Below are positions 43,532 through 51,750 of a stretch of 60,659 bases of DNA, piece after piece. The notes under the pieces were generated by a model. The model made no database searches. It was not told the origin of the DNA and saw nothing but the letters and a program-made list of their open reading frames with translations. How positions within the stretch are numbered: the stretch's first letter is position 1; each line of letters starts with the position of its first letter. Source of the DNA: Gemmatimonadota bacterium. GTDB lineage: Bacteria; Gemmatimonadota; Gemmatimonadetes; Longimicrobiales; Gaopeijiaceae. Location: positions 1 to 60,659 of the forward strand of contig JAJDNC010000149.1 in NCBI GenBank assembly GCA_022340865.1, read 5' to 3'. Made by a program: the position numbers and the translations under genes.

Positions 43532-44454
43532 GCAGGTACGTGATCGGCGTGGACGGTGGCGGCACGCGGACCGGAGCGGTTCTCCTGGAAGTGGACGCCG
43601 GGGACCCGGAGCGAGCGAAGGAGCTCGCCCGCACGGAGGGGCGCTCGGCGGTGGCCGACGCCACGGAGCCGGGGCGCGCGGCCTCCGCCGTGGCCGACGC
43701 GTGCCGCGACGTCGCGCGCCTGGCGGAGGTGGATCTGCCCGTGGACGTGGTGTGGGCCGGCCTGGCCGGGGCCGGTCGCGAGGCCGCCCGCTCCGCCGTG
43801 GAGCTGGAGCTCGGGCGCACCGGGGTGGCCCGGGTCGCACGTGTGGGCACCGACGTGCTGGCCGCGTTCCAGGACGCCTTCGGCGACGGACCCGGGGTGC
43901 TCCTGGTGGCCGGCACGGGGTCCATCGCCTGGGGCCGCGCCGAGGACGGCCGCGAGGGACGCGTGGGCGGCTGGGGCCACCACATCGGCGACGAGGGGAG
44001 TGGCTACGCCATCGGCGTGGAGGCGCTCCGACGCGTGGCCAGAGACGCCGACGGCCGTGGTCCGGCGACCAACCTGCGCACGGTCATCCTGGCGCACCTG
44101 GATCTCGAGGTCGCGGACGACCTCGTGCCGTGGTTCTCTACGGTGCCCCGGGCCCAGGTGGCGGCGCTGGCGCCGTTGGTGGCGGCGGCGGCCTCGGAGG
44201 GTGACGCGGCCGCCCGGGAGATCCTCGACCACGCCGTCGAGGAGCTGGAGCGCCACGTGCTCGCCGTCCTGGAGAACCTGGGGCCGTGGGAAAGGACCCC
44301 CACCGTGGCGCTGGCCGGCGGACTGCTCCGGCCGGGGCGGACGGTGCGGTCATCGCTGGAGGCCGCCCTGGCGCGGGATCGGGTGAGGCTCCTGGAGCGT
44401 GAGCTCGATCCCGCCATGGGAGCAGGGAGGCTGGCATGCGCCGTCGCGACCTAG
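43528..44454 (+). CDS. BadF/BadG-type N-acetylglucosamine kinase-like protein
   Basis: A 308-residue ASKHA-fold kinase. VIGVDGGGTRTGAVL is the first phosphate loop; VGTDVLAAFQDAFGDGPGVLLVAGTGSIAWG is the second; GWGHHIGDEGSGYAIGVEALR is the characteristic sugar-binding region of GlcNAc and related kinases in the BadF/BadG/BcrA family. It would phosphorylate imported GlcNAc (or MurNAc) to give the substrate of the NagB fusion. No PTS component is present, so intracellular phosphorylation by this enzyme fits symporter uptake. A GGAGG site precedes the ATG. It overlaps the aldo/keto reductase by 19 bases. Confidence 0.9.
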   Translation: MSRYVIGVDGGGTRTGAVLLEVDAGDPERAKELARTEGRSAVADATEPGRAASAVADACRDVARLAEVDLPVDVVWAGLAGAGREAARSAVELELGRTGVARVARVGTDVLAAFQDAFGDGPGVLLVAGTGSIAWGRAEDGREGRVGGWGHHIGDEGSGYAIGVEALRRVARDADGRGPATNLRTVILAHLDLEVADDLVPWFSTVPRAQVAALAPLVAAAASEGDAAAREILDHAVEELERHVLAVLENLGPWERTPTVALAGGLLRPGRTVRSSLEAALARDRVRLLERELDPAMGAGRLACAVAT

Positions 44455-45428
44455 GCAACGATCTGACCGTCTCCGCCCTGGGCCTCGGCTGCATGGGCAT
44501 GTCCGGTCCGTACGGTCCCGCGGACCGGGAGGAGAGCATCGCCACCATCCACGCGGCCCTGGACGCCGGAGTGACGCTCCTGGACACCGGGGACTACTAC
44601 GGCATGGGCCACAACGAGATGCTCATCCGCGAGGCGCTCCGGGGCAGGCGACGCGACGACGTCGTCATCAGCGTGAAGTTCGGGGCGCAACGCGATCCGA
44701 AGGGGGCCTGGCTGGGAATCGACGCCCGGCCGCAGGCCGTGAAGACGTTCGTCGCGTATACCCTGCAGCGTCTCGGAACCGAGTACGTGGACATCTACCG
44801 CCCCGGTCGCGTGGATCCCGCTGTGCCCATCGAGGAGACCGTGGGCGCCATCGCCGACCTCGTCGACCAGGGCTACGTCCGTCACGTCGGACTCTCCGAG
44901 GCCGGCGCCGACACGGTCCGGCGCGCCCACGCGGTGCACCCGGTGGCGGACCTGCAGATCGAGTACTCTCTGATCTCCCGGGGGATCGAGGACCGGATCC
45001 TGCCCACGTGTCGGGAGCTCGGCGTGGGCATCACCGCATACGGTGTGCTGGGCCGGGGGCTCATCAGCGGCCACTGGTCGAAGGACCGCGCGGTGCTGCG
45101 GGGAGACTTCCGCAGCTTCACGCCGCGCTTCCAGGGGGAGAACCTGGATCACAACCTGGGGTTGGCGGAGGCGCTGCGGGGGGTGGCAGAGGCCCTGGGC
45201 ACAACGACGGCGCAGCTCGCCATCGCCTGGGTGCTCTCCCGCGGCGAGGGTATCGTGCCCCTGGTGGGCGCGCGCCGGCGCGACCGCCTGGAGGAGGCGC
45301 TGGCGGCCCTCGATGTCGAGCTGTCGCCGGAGGACCTGAGGGCCATCGAGGAGGCGATTCCCCGCGGCTCCGCCGCAGGCACGCGGTACGGACGGGAGGC
45401 CATGGAGTCGCTGGACAGCGAGCGCTAG
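44436..45428 (+). CDS. Aldo/keto reductase
   Basis: A 330-residue NADPH-dependent TIM-barrel reductase. SALGLGCMGMSGPYG opens the barrel; Asp50, Tyr55 and Lys81 of the catalytic tetrad are present (LLDTGDYYG and VISVKFG). The fourth residue, histidine in YYQHRVDP of many relatives, is replaced by glycine at 124 (YRPGRVDP). NADP-binding segments VPLVGARR follow near 275. The gene overlaps the kinase by 19 bases and is likely part of the salvage operon; its substrate (for example a sugar lactone, ketose or lactyl-derived carbonyl) is unknown. Confidence 0.9.
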   Translation: MRRRDLGNDLTVSALGLGCMGMSGPYGPADREESIATIHAALDAGVTLLDTGDYYGMGHNEMLIREALRGRRRDDVVISVKFGAQRDPKGAWLGIDARPQAVKTFVAYTLQRLGTEYVDIYRPGRVDPAVPIEETVGAIADLVDQGYVRHVGLSEAGADTVRRAHAVHPVADLQIEYSLISRGIEDRILPTCRELGVGITAYGVLGRGLISGHWSKDRAVLRGDFRSFTPRFQGENLDHNLGLAEALRGVAEALGTTTAQLAIAWVLSRGEGIVPLVGARRRDRLEEALAALDVELSPEDLRAIEEAIPRGSAAGTRYGREAMESLDSER

Positions 45429-45525
45429 GCGCTTTTCCCGGCGTGGCAGACCTGTCGGCGCAACCTGGACCAGGCAACCGCCGGCCGGCGATCCTCCCGC
45501 GGCGCGCCGAGCAGGAGCCTGCCTC

Positions 45526-46467
45526 CTACCGCAGCGCTTCCTCCAGCGCCGTGGCGGCATCGGTCCGCTCGTCCCGATACTTCACGATGACCGGCGCGTA
45601 GACCGTCAGGCCACGTTCCTGCGCGTACGCTCCCCTGGCGGGGCGCGAGCCCGGCACCACCACCGCTCCCGCGGGAACGGTGAGGGGCGCGCCGGGGGCG
45701 GCCCGGTACTCGGTCTCGCGCACGAGGTCGTAGACCGTGGTGGACGCGGTGAGCTGCACTCCGGGCGCGAGCACCGCCCGCCTCCCCACCAGCGTGCCCT
45801 CGAAGACGCCGGTGTTGCCTCCCACCATGGCCTCGTCCTCGATGACGACGGGCCGGAGCCCCACGGGCTCCAGCACGCCCCCGAGCTGCGCGCCGGCGCT
45901 CAGGTGCACGCGCTTGCCCACCTGGGCACACGAGCCCACCAGCGCGTGGGAGTCGATCATGGCGCCCTCGTCCACGTACGCGCCGATGTTCACGAACGCC
46001 GGGGGCATGATCACCACGCCCGGGCCCAGGTACGCGCCGGCGCGCACCGATGTGCCTCCCGGGACCAGACGCACGTTCTCCCCGGGGCCGTCGGTGTCCC
46101 GAAGGGGCAGGGTGTCGCGGTCCGCCCACCGGAAGGTGGAGCCCATGAACGCGTCGTTCGCCGCGGGGACGAACGGGTCGAAGCTCCGGGTGACGCCGAT
46201 GCGAAAGGAGAGCAGGATACCAGCCTTTACCCAGGGCACCGCCTGCCATGTGCCGGTGTCGGCGGCGGAACCGTCTCCGGTGCCCGTCGCCGCACCCTTC
46301 TTTCCGCCCCCGCCCCCTCCCACCCGCTCCGCCGCCCGCACCTCGCCCCTCCCCAGGGCGTCCAGGAGGAGCGCCACGGCGCGTCGTGCCTCCGCGGCGT
46401 CGGGCTTCGCCCCGCCGGAGGTGAGACGCTCGATCTCGCCTCTCAGCGTGCGCACCTCGACGCTCAC
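45526..46467 (-). CDS. dapD: Tetrahydrodipicolinate N-succinyltransferase
   Basis: DapD adds a succinyl group to tetrahydrodipicolinate in lysine and diaminopimelate synthesis. The 313-residue protein has the left-handed beta-helix core with AFVNIGAYVDEGAMIDSHALVGSCAQVG, HLSAGAQLGGVLEP, VIEDEAMVGGNTGVFEG and a C-terminal strand. Residues 1-80 or so include a Gly-rich stretch (six G then KKG) and Ala/Thr-rich linker that makes it about 40 residues longer than many family members. The GTG start overlaps the dapA stop. It is the last gene of the lysine operon. Confidence 0.92.
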   Translation of the reverse strand: MSVEVRTLRGEIERLTSGGAKPDAAEARRAVALLLDALGRGEVRAAERVGGGGGGKKGAATGTGDGSAADTGTWQAVPWVKAGILLSFRIGVTRSFDPFVPAANDAFMGSTFRWADRDTLPLRDTDGPGENVRLVPGGTSVRAGAYLGPGVVIMPPAFVNIGAYVDEGAMIDSHALVGSCAQVGKRVHLSAGAQLGGVLEPVGLRPVVIEDEAMVGGNTGVFEGTLVGRRAVLAPGVQLTASTTVYDLVRETEYRAAPGAPLTVPAGAVVVPGSRPARGAYAQERGLTVYAPVIVKYRDERTDAATALEEALR

Positions 46468-47375
46468 GCCACCTCCCGGGCGCTGTCCAGGAGCCCCACC
46501 GCCTCCAGCGCCCGCACCAGACGTCTCCGCGTGTCTTCGGAGGGCGGCACCAGGGGCAGGCGGTAGCGGGCCCTGGGGCCACCCACCAGCTCGACCCCCA
46601 GCTTCACGGGGACGGGATTGGTCTCGGCGAAGTTGGCGCGCATGAGCTCCAGGAGCTGGAAGTGGAGCTGCCGTGCCCGGGCGAAGTCGCCGTCCAGGCC
46701 CAGGCGCACCATGTCCGAGGTCTCCCGGGGTGCCTCGTTGGCCACCACCGAGATGAGGCCGTCGGCACCCAGCGCCAGCATGGGCAGGGTGAGCTCGTCG
46801 TCCCCGGAGAGCACCAGGAATCCCTCGGGCCGGCCGGCCAGGATGGTGGCGACCTGCTCCAGGCTGCCCGAAGCCTCCTTGATGCCGGCGATGCCCGGCA
46901 CCTCGGCGAGGCGCAGGGCCGTCTCCGGAAGGATGTTCACCGACGTGCGCCCGGGCACGTTGTACACGAAGACGGGGATCTGCGCGGCCTCGGCGACGGC
47001 CGTGAAGTGCCGGACGAGCCCGCTCTGGGGCGGCTTGTTGTAGTACGGGCTCACGCTCAGCACGGCGTCGGCTCCGGCGTCGCGCACGGCCTCGGCCATC
47101 TTCATGGCCTCCCGGGTGTTGTTGGTGCCCGCGCCGGCCATGACCTTCGCCCGGCCGGCGGCCACCTGGACGGCGGTGCGCACGACCTCGGCCTGCTCCG
47201 CGTGGGACATGGTCACGCTCTCGCCGGTGGTGCCGCACGGCACCAGCACCTCGCAGCCGCCCTCGACCATGCGCTCCGCGTGGCGCGCGTAGGCGTCCAG
47301 ATCCAGAGCGCCGTCCTCCTTGAACGGGGTCACCAGCGCCACGCCGGTGCCCCGGAACCTCGCCCTCTCGTTCAT
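46464..47375 (-). CDS. dapA: 4-hydroxy-tetrahydrodipicolinate synthase
   Basis: DapA condenses pyruvate with aspartate semialdehyde. The 303-residue TIM barrel contains CGTTGES at 47-53, Tyr111 and Tyr112, the catalytic Tyr138 with YNVPGRT and Arg143, and the Schiff-base lysine Lys166 in GIKEAS. These are the residues of true DapA. A GGAGAGGAG site precedes the ATG at 47375. An 80-base gap separates it from dapB, the widest in the operon, with a GATAAA-like element that could be an internal promoter. Confidence 0.97.
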   Translation of the reverse strand: MNERARFRGTGVALVTPFKEDGALDLDAYARHAERMVEGGCEVLVPCGTTGESVTMSHAEQAEVVRTAVQVAAGRAKVMAGAGTNNTREAMKMAEAVRDAGADAVLSVSPYYNKPPQSGLVRHFTAVAEAAQIPVFVYNVPGRTSVNILPETALRLAEVPGIAGIKEASGSLEQVATILAGRPEGFLVLSGDDELTLPMLALGADGLISVVANEAPRETSDMVRLGLDGDFARARQLHFQLLELMRANFAETNPVPVKLGVELVGGPRARYRLPLVPPSEDTRRRLVRALEAVGLLDSAREVA

Positions 47376-47455
47376 GCTCCTCTCCTTCTCCCTTCCTTCC
47401 TGACTGCTTTCCGGCGGTCCTTTATCGCGGGCTCCCGCCGCTCCGCCCCATGCCG

Positions 47456-48226
47456 TCAGCTCGATTCGTGCGCGCCGGTCCTCCGCCGGTCCAGGAGGTC
47501 CGCCACGACCTCGTCGAACGTGTGCACACCTCCGCGTCCGTGGATCCACTCCGCCCCCGCTACCGCGCCGCGGGCGAAGCCCGAGCGGCTCCTCGCCTCG
47601 TGACGGAGCTCCAACCGGTCGTGGCCTCCCTCGAGCCCCACCACGTGGATTCCGGGGACTTCCCCCGTGCGCACGCTGGTCACGTAGAGGGTCGCCGGGT
47701 CCGCCACGCCCTCCGGGGGACCGTCGGACAGGCGCTTCTTGTCCCGCAGCTCCGGGAGGATCTCGTGCGCCAGGTGCAGGGCCGTGCCGCTGGGGTGGTC
47801 GCTCTTGTGCCGGTGATGTATCTCGTCCACGTGGGCATCGTATCCGCCCACCGCGTCGGCGAGGCGGGCGGCTTCCCTGGCCAGGCGTACGAAGACGTGC
47901 ACCCCCAGGCTGAAGTTGTGCCCGTAGACGACGCCGTGGCCGGCGTCGGTGAGGACACGGAAGTCGATCTCGTGGGGGTGCCATCCCGTGGTGCCCACCA
48001 CCAGATCCACGCCGGCACGCGCCGCCAGCTCGACGCTCCGGGGGACCTGCTCGGCGACGGTGAAGTCCACCGCGACGTCCGCCCCGGCGATGCGCCCCGC
48101 GGCGTCGTCGGAGAGCAGGCTCAGCTCCATGCGCCCCAGGCGGGCCACCACCTCGTGGCCGTCCTCGGCGGCGGCGGCGGCCACCTCGCTTCCCATGCGG
48201 CCGGTGCCCAACAGCGCGATCTTCAT
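47456..48226 (-). CDS. dapB: 4-hydroxy-tetrahydrodipicolinate reductase
   Basis: DapB reduces the DapA product with NAD(P)H. The 256-residue protein begins MKIALLGTGRMGSEV with the Rossmann loop, has VDFTVAEQ, VGTTGWHP and GHNFSLGVHVFV, and the catalytic EIHHRHKSDHPSGTA at 135-149. It is the short form. The start lies seven bases after the lysC stop. With asd, lysC, dapA and dapD it covers five steps from aspartate toward diaminopimelate. Confidence 0.97.
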   Translation of the reverse strand: MKIALLGTGRMGSEVAAAAAEDGHEVVARLGRMELSLLSDDAAGRIAGADVAVDFTVAEQVPRSVELAARAGVDLVVGTTGWHPHEIDFRVLTDAGHGVVYGHNFSLGVHVFVRLAREAARLADAVGGYDAHVDEIHHRHKSDHPSGTALHLAHEILPELRDKKRLSDGPPEGVADPATLYVTSVRTGEVPGIHVVGLEGGHDRLELRHEARSRSGFARGAVAGAEWIHGRGGVHTFDEVVADLLDRRRTGAHESS

Positions 48227-48233
48227 GCAGCCC

Positions 48234-49640
48234 TCATGCGGTCCTCCGGGCCGGGTCCTCTCCCAGCTCGATGAGCGCGACGTGCAGCCGGCGTACCAGC
48301 GCCGGCGCGTCGTCGGCGTCCACCACGAAGCTCAGGCTCACGTCCGAGGCCTGGCTGATCAGGTGCACCGGGGTCTTCTCCACGGCCCAGAAGACCAGCG
48401 CGTCCATGCCGGGCTCGGCCAGCATCCCACGTCCCACCACCGTGACGGTGGTGAGCCCCGTTCGGACCTCCACGTCGGCGAAGGCCTCGAGCTCCGCCTC
48501 CACCTCCTCCAGCCCCGCCCCTCCGTCGATGGTGAACGACGTGGAGGAGTGGCTGGTGGCCACCAGGTCCACCTCCAGGCGGTACCGCGCCAATACCTCG
48601 AACACGCGTGCCAGGAATCCATAGGGCAGGGCCGAGGGGTGCGAGCGCACCTTGATGAGGGTCACAGCCGGCTTGGCCGTCACCGCCGCGATGGCGGCGG
48701 CGTTGCGCACGTCGTTCCGGATCAGCGTTCCGGGCTCGTCGGGGTGGAACGTGCTCCGGATGCGCACGGCAACGCCGCGGGACACCGCCCACTTCGCCGC
48801 CACCGGATGGATGACCCGGGCGCCGGACCAGGCCAGCTCCACCGCCTCCTCGAAGCCTATCACGTCCAGGAGCTGCGGGTTGTCCACTTCCCGTGGATCT
48901 CCGCTGAGGATACCCGCCACGTCCGTCCACACGTGCACGGCCTCGGCGCCCAGGGCTCCCCCCAGGAGTGCCGCGGTGAAGTCGCCTCCCCCCCGGCCCA
49001 GCGTCGTCGTGCTGCCGTCGGCGGCGGTGCCGATGAAGCCCTGCACCACCGCCACCTCGCCCCGGTCCAGCACGGGCACCAGGTGGCGCGCGGCCAGCGG
49101 CGGCAGGGCGGCCCCGTCCGGGACGGCCGCGCCGAAGCACGCGTCGGTGCGGACGACCTCGCGGGCGTCCACCACCGCCGCATCCCGCCCCGCGGCCCGC
49201 ACGGCGGCGGACAGCACGAGGACGGAGAGGTCCTCCCCGGCGGCGAGGACCGCGTCCCGGCGGCGCGCCGCGTTCTCGCCTCCGGCTTCCGGAACGTCGG
49301 CGGAGCCGGGCACCGCGGCCACGTCGCGCTCCAGCTGCGAGAGGCGAGCCTCGACGCTCGCGCGCACCGCGGCGGCAGCCCCGCCCAGCTCGAGGTCCTG
49401 CACCACCTGGAGATGGCGCGAGCGGATCTCCTCCAGACCTTCCTTCCCGTGGCTCCGGTGATCGCCCCCGTCGAGAAGCTCCACCAGCAGGTCGGTGACG
49501 CCTCCCAGGGCCGACACCACCACGACCAGACGCTCGGGGCCCGCCGCCACCACTCCGGCCACGTGGCGGATGCGCTGGGCATCGGCCACCGAGCTGCCAC
49601 CGAACTTGTAGACCACGGGAGCCGCGCCGGCGTCGCTCAT
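48234..49640 (-). CDS. lysC: Aspartate kinase (monofunctional, with ACT domains)
   Basis: Aspartokinase opens the aspartate family pathway. The 468-residue protein has VYKFGGSSVADAQRIRHVA at the start, GFIGTAADGSTTTLGRGGGDFTAALLG near 205-231, and WTDVAGILSGDPR near 243-255. Two ACT-like regulatory regions follow about residue 325, with VTLIKVRSHPSALPYGFLARVF and LVATSHSSTSFTID, which usually bind lysine or threonine for feedback control. The ATG at 49640 overlaps asd by four bases. Confidence 0.95.
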   Translation of the reverse strand: MSDAGAAPVVYKFGGSSVADAQRIRHVAGVVAAGPERLVVVVSALGGVTDLLVELLDGGDHRSHGKEGLEEIRSRHLQVVQDLELGGAAAAVRASVEARLSQLERDVAAVPGSADVPEAGGENAARRRDAVLAAGEDLSVLVLSAAVRAAGRDAAVVDAREVVRTDACFGAAVPDGAALPPLAARHLVPVLDRGEVAVVQGFIGTAADGSTTTLGRGGGDFTAALLGGALGAEAVHVWTDVAGILSGDPREVDNPQLLDVIGFEEAVELAWSGARVIHPVAAKWAVSRGVAVRIRSTFHPDEPGTLIRNDVRNAAAIAAVTAKPAVTLIKVRSHPSALPYGFLARVFEVLARYRLEVDLVATSHSSTSFTIDGGAGLEEVEAELEAFADVEVRTGLTTVTVVGRGMLAEPGMDALVFWAVEKTPVHLISQASDVSLSFVVDADDAPALVRRLHVALIELGEDPARRTA

Positions 49641-50680
49641 GCCAGCCCCCGCGCGTGGCACAGCTCGGCGTTGAGGAGCGCGGCACCGGCGGCCCCCCGC
49701 ACCAGGTTGTGGGCCAGGGCCACGAAGGACAGGTGCAGCGCTCCGCCGGCGCGCACCCGGCCGACGGTGACGGTCATGCCGCCGCCACGATCCCGGTCCA
49801 GGCGGGGCTGAGGCCGGTCGACCTCCTCGGCGATTTCCAGGGGATGCGCCGGCGCCGTCGGGAGCTCGAGATCGGCCACGTGTCCCCTCCAGCCGCTCAT
49901 GGCGGCCACAGCCTCCTCGGGTGCCGCCTTCTTCCGGAGGGAGCAGGCCACGGACACCAGGTGGCCGTGGAGCACCGGGACGCGCACGGCCGTGGCTCCC
50001 ACGGCGAAGTCCGCGTCCACCACGACCCCGTCCCGCACGGTGCCCAGGATCTTCCGGGGCTCGCCGGCGATCTTGGGCTCCTCTCCGGCGATGTGCGGGA
50101 GCACGTTGTCCACGAGGTCGAAGGCGGCCGGCCCCGGGCGACCGGCGCCGGAGATGGCCTGGAGCGTGGTGACGACCACGCGCTCGAGCCCGAAGGCCTC
50201 GTGCAGAGGTGCCAGGCAGGTGGCCAGGACCGCCACGGCACAGTTCGGGTTGGTGACGATGCCCCCGGGCCAGCGGCTCCTCTGGGCATCCAGGAGCGCC
50301 AGATGGTCCGGGTTCACCTCGGGGATCACCAGGGGCACGTCGGCGTCGGTGCGGTGCGCCGAGGCGTTGCTCACCACCAGCCGGCCCTCGCCGGCCGCGG
50401 CTTCCTCGATTTCCTTCGCCACGCTCGACGGAAGCGCCGACAGCAGGAGGGGCGAGGACAGCGCCTCGCCGGGCGTCTTCACCTCCAGGCCGGTGATCTC
50501 GCTGGGGAGGCCCGCGGCGTCCGCTCCCGACAGCAGCGCGCCCAGGGGCTCTCCGGCGGAACGCTCCGACGCCACCACCTCGGCCAGGCGGAACCACGGG
50601 TGCTCCACGAGCATGTGCACCAGCCGCGCGCCCACCATGCCCGTGGCTCCCAGCACCCCTACGGGGATCCGGTGGTCCAA
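49637..50680 (-). CDS. asd: Aspartate-semialdehyde dehydrogenase
   Basis: Asd reduces aspartyl phosphate to the semialdehyde. The 347-residue protein has GVLGATGMVGARLV with the NADP loop at 8-21 and the catalytic Cys147 in NPNCAVAVL, with VPVLHGHLVSVACS later; the pattern is of the archaeal/fungal-like branch. The start is a TTG at 50680, eleven bases after AGGAGG; it is the only start that places the Rossmann loop near the N-terminus. It heads the five-gene lysine operon. No lysine riboswitch was seen upstream. Confidence 0.93.
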   Translation of the reverse strand: MDHRIPVGVLGATGMVGARLVHMLVEHPWFRLAEVVASERSAGEPLGALLSGADAAGLPSEITGLEVKTPGEALSSPLLLSALPSSVAKEIEEAAAGEGRLVVSNASAHRTDADVPLVIPEVNPDHLALLDAQRSRWPGGIVTNPNCAVAVLATCLAPLHEAFGLERVVVTTLQAISGAGRPGPAAFDLVDNVLPHIAGEEPKIAGEPRKILGTVRDGVVVDADFAVGATAVRVPVLHGHLVSVACSLRKKAAPEEAVAAMSGWRGHVADLELPTAPAHPLEIAEEVDRPQPRLDRDRGGGMTVTVGRVRAGGALHLSFVALAHNLVRGAAGAALLNAELCHARGLA

Positions 50681-50725
50681 GGTCGGTTCGCCCTCCTGAG
50701 TAAGGAATGCGTCGGAGCAGCAATC

Positions 50726-50748
50726 TGACGCCTCGGGCGGGTGCGTCA
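50726..50748. repeat. Inverted repeat TGACGC...GCGTCA before asd
   Basis: Six-base arms at 50726-50731 and 50743-50748 lie 46-68 bases upstream of the asd start. On the minus strand the TTGACG at 50750-50745 overlaps one arm, so a repressor bound here could block a -35 site of the lysine operon. Confidence 0.35.
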
Positions 50749-50825
50749 AATGCGCGCCCGTGCGGCGGCGGCTCGCCGCCCTCCTGGACCCTCGATGCAA
50801 GCCCCGGGCCGCGGGTTTGTCGGAT

Positions 50826-50894
50826 CGGCAGGGAGCTCCTGCCGGTCAGGTCAGAACGACAGACGGTCTCTGCCGTAACGTGTTGCCGTCGTTC
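50826..50894. promoter_or_regulatory. Inverted-repeat pair upstream of the hsp20 promoter
   Basis: CGGCAGG and CCTGCCG at 50826-50844 form one palindrome with a five-base centre. GAACGAC at 50854-50860 and GTCGTTC at 50888-50894 form a wider one. Their centres lie about 115 and 75 bases upstream of the expected start from the sigma-54-type element, where enhancer-binding activators usually sit. Confidence 0.4.
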
Positions 50895-50923
50895 ACTTTG
50901 GCAGGATTCTGGGCGCCGTGCCG

Positions 50924-50938
50924 TGGCATGCCGGTTGC
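50924..50938 (+). promoter_or_regulatory. Sigma-54-type (-24/-12) promoter for hsp20
   Basis: TGGCATGCCGGTTGC matches the TGGCACG-N4-TTGC consensus at all but one defined base, with the GG and GC dinucleotides exactly ten bases apart. The start would be near 50950, giving a leader of about 100 bases before the hsp20 ATG. Confidence 0.6.
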
Positions 50939-51048
50939 CTGTGTCACGCGCAGAACCGAACCCCACGGTCGACGTGCGGAGCGGGACGCGCGGCGACAGG
51001 GAAGACGATGCCGAACCACACCCGCAACAGACCAAGGAGTAGGAAACC

Positions 51049-51510
51049 ATGGCCATCACGCGGTACACCCTGCGCAACCCGAGCCTCTCTCCCTGGCGCG
51101 ACCTGGAGGAGGTGTCCAGCCGACTCGCCAGGATGTTCGACGAATCGCCCGTGGCGTCGGGGGGCAACGGCGGCAACTGGATTCCCCGGGTGAACGTCGA
51201 GGAGTCCAAGGACGAGCTGGTCCTGTCCGCGGAGCTCCCGGGGATGACGCAGGACGACGTCTCCATCGAGCTGGAGAACAGCGTGCTCACCATCAGCGGT
51301 GAGAAGACGGAGCAGCGCACCGAGGGCGACGAAGAGCGCCGCTACCACCTCTGGGAGCGTCGCTACGGGGCCTTCCAGCGGTCGTTCACGCTGCCCCGCA
51401 CGGTCAAGGCCGATGACATCCGGGCCAGCTTCGACAACGGCATCCTCACCATCCAGATGCCGAAGGTCGCGGAGGCCAAGACCCGGAAGATCTCCATCGA
51501 CAAGAAGTGA
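51049..51510 (+). CDS. Small heat shock protein, Hsp20/alpha-crystallin family
   Basis: A 153-residue holdase that binds unfolding proteins and hands them to ATP-dependent chaperones. The alpha-crystallin domain runs from about 43 to 145: WIPRVNVEESKDELVLSAELPGM, GEKTEQ, GAFQRSFTLPRTV, and the conserved FDNGILTIQMPK. The N-terminal arm has PWRDLEEVSSRLARMF. The C-terminal ARKISI-like IxI element is present as KISIDKK. An AGGAGTAGG site precedes the ATG. The probable sigma-54 promoter is unusual for this family. A GC-rich hairpin follows at 51537-51558. Confidence 0.95.
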   Translation: MAITRYTLRNPSLSPWRDLEEVSSRLARMFDESPVASGGNGGNWIPRVNVEESKDELVLSAELPGMTQDDVSIELENSVLTISGEKTEQRTEGDEERRYHLWERRYGAFQRSFTLPRTVKADDIRASFDNGILTIQMPKVAEAKTRKISIDKK

Positions 51511-51536
51511 TGGAGCGGGTAGCGCGCCGCGGTCGT

Positions 51537-51558
51537 GAGGGTGGCACCCGCCACCCTC
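51537..51558 (+). terminator. Hairpin after hsp20, probable terminator without a U-tract
   Basis: GAGGGTGGC and GCCACCCTC form a perfect nine-base stem with an ACCC loop, 27 bases after the hsp20 stop. No T run follows, so termination may be weak or need Rho. The remaining bases to 51750 show no gene. Confidence 0.5.
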
Positions 51559-51750
51559 GCGGCCCCGGTCCCGCGCCGGCGGTCCGGGCTTCCGTCCCGG
51601 GCCGCCGGTTCGCGTCCCGGATCCGGCCTGCTCATCGCGCATTGGGGGCGGCGGCAGTAGCATGATGCACCCTCCCGCGGCGGGGACGCCTAGCACCCGG
51701 GCGTCGCCGACGAGCACGTCAGGTCGAAGGAGCTTCCAGGAGACGGCACC

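Larger units (their letters stand above)
50681..51048. other. Divergent intergenic region between asd and hsp20
   Basis: These 368 bases hold no gene that I can support. On the asd side there is a TTGACG -35-like element on the minus strand and a TGACGC...GCGTCA inverted repeat at 50726-50748. On the hsp20 side there are two further inverted repeats and a sigma-54-type promoter, described separately. Confidence 0.6.

Noticed and set aside
50681..51048. Possible lysine riboswitch upstream of asd
   Set aside because: I looked for the conserved lysine-element core and its long helices on the minus strand and saw only short inverted repeats. A covariance-model search would be decisive.
49641..51320. 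N-terminal extension of the aspartokinase frame through asd and beyond
   Set aside because: The frame stays open by composition only. Aspartokinase homology starts at 49640 and the extension overlaps asd, whose motifs are intact.
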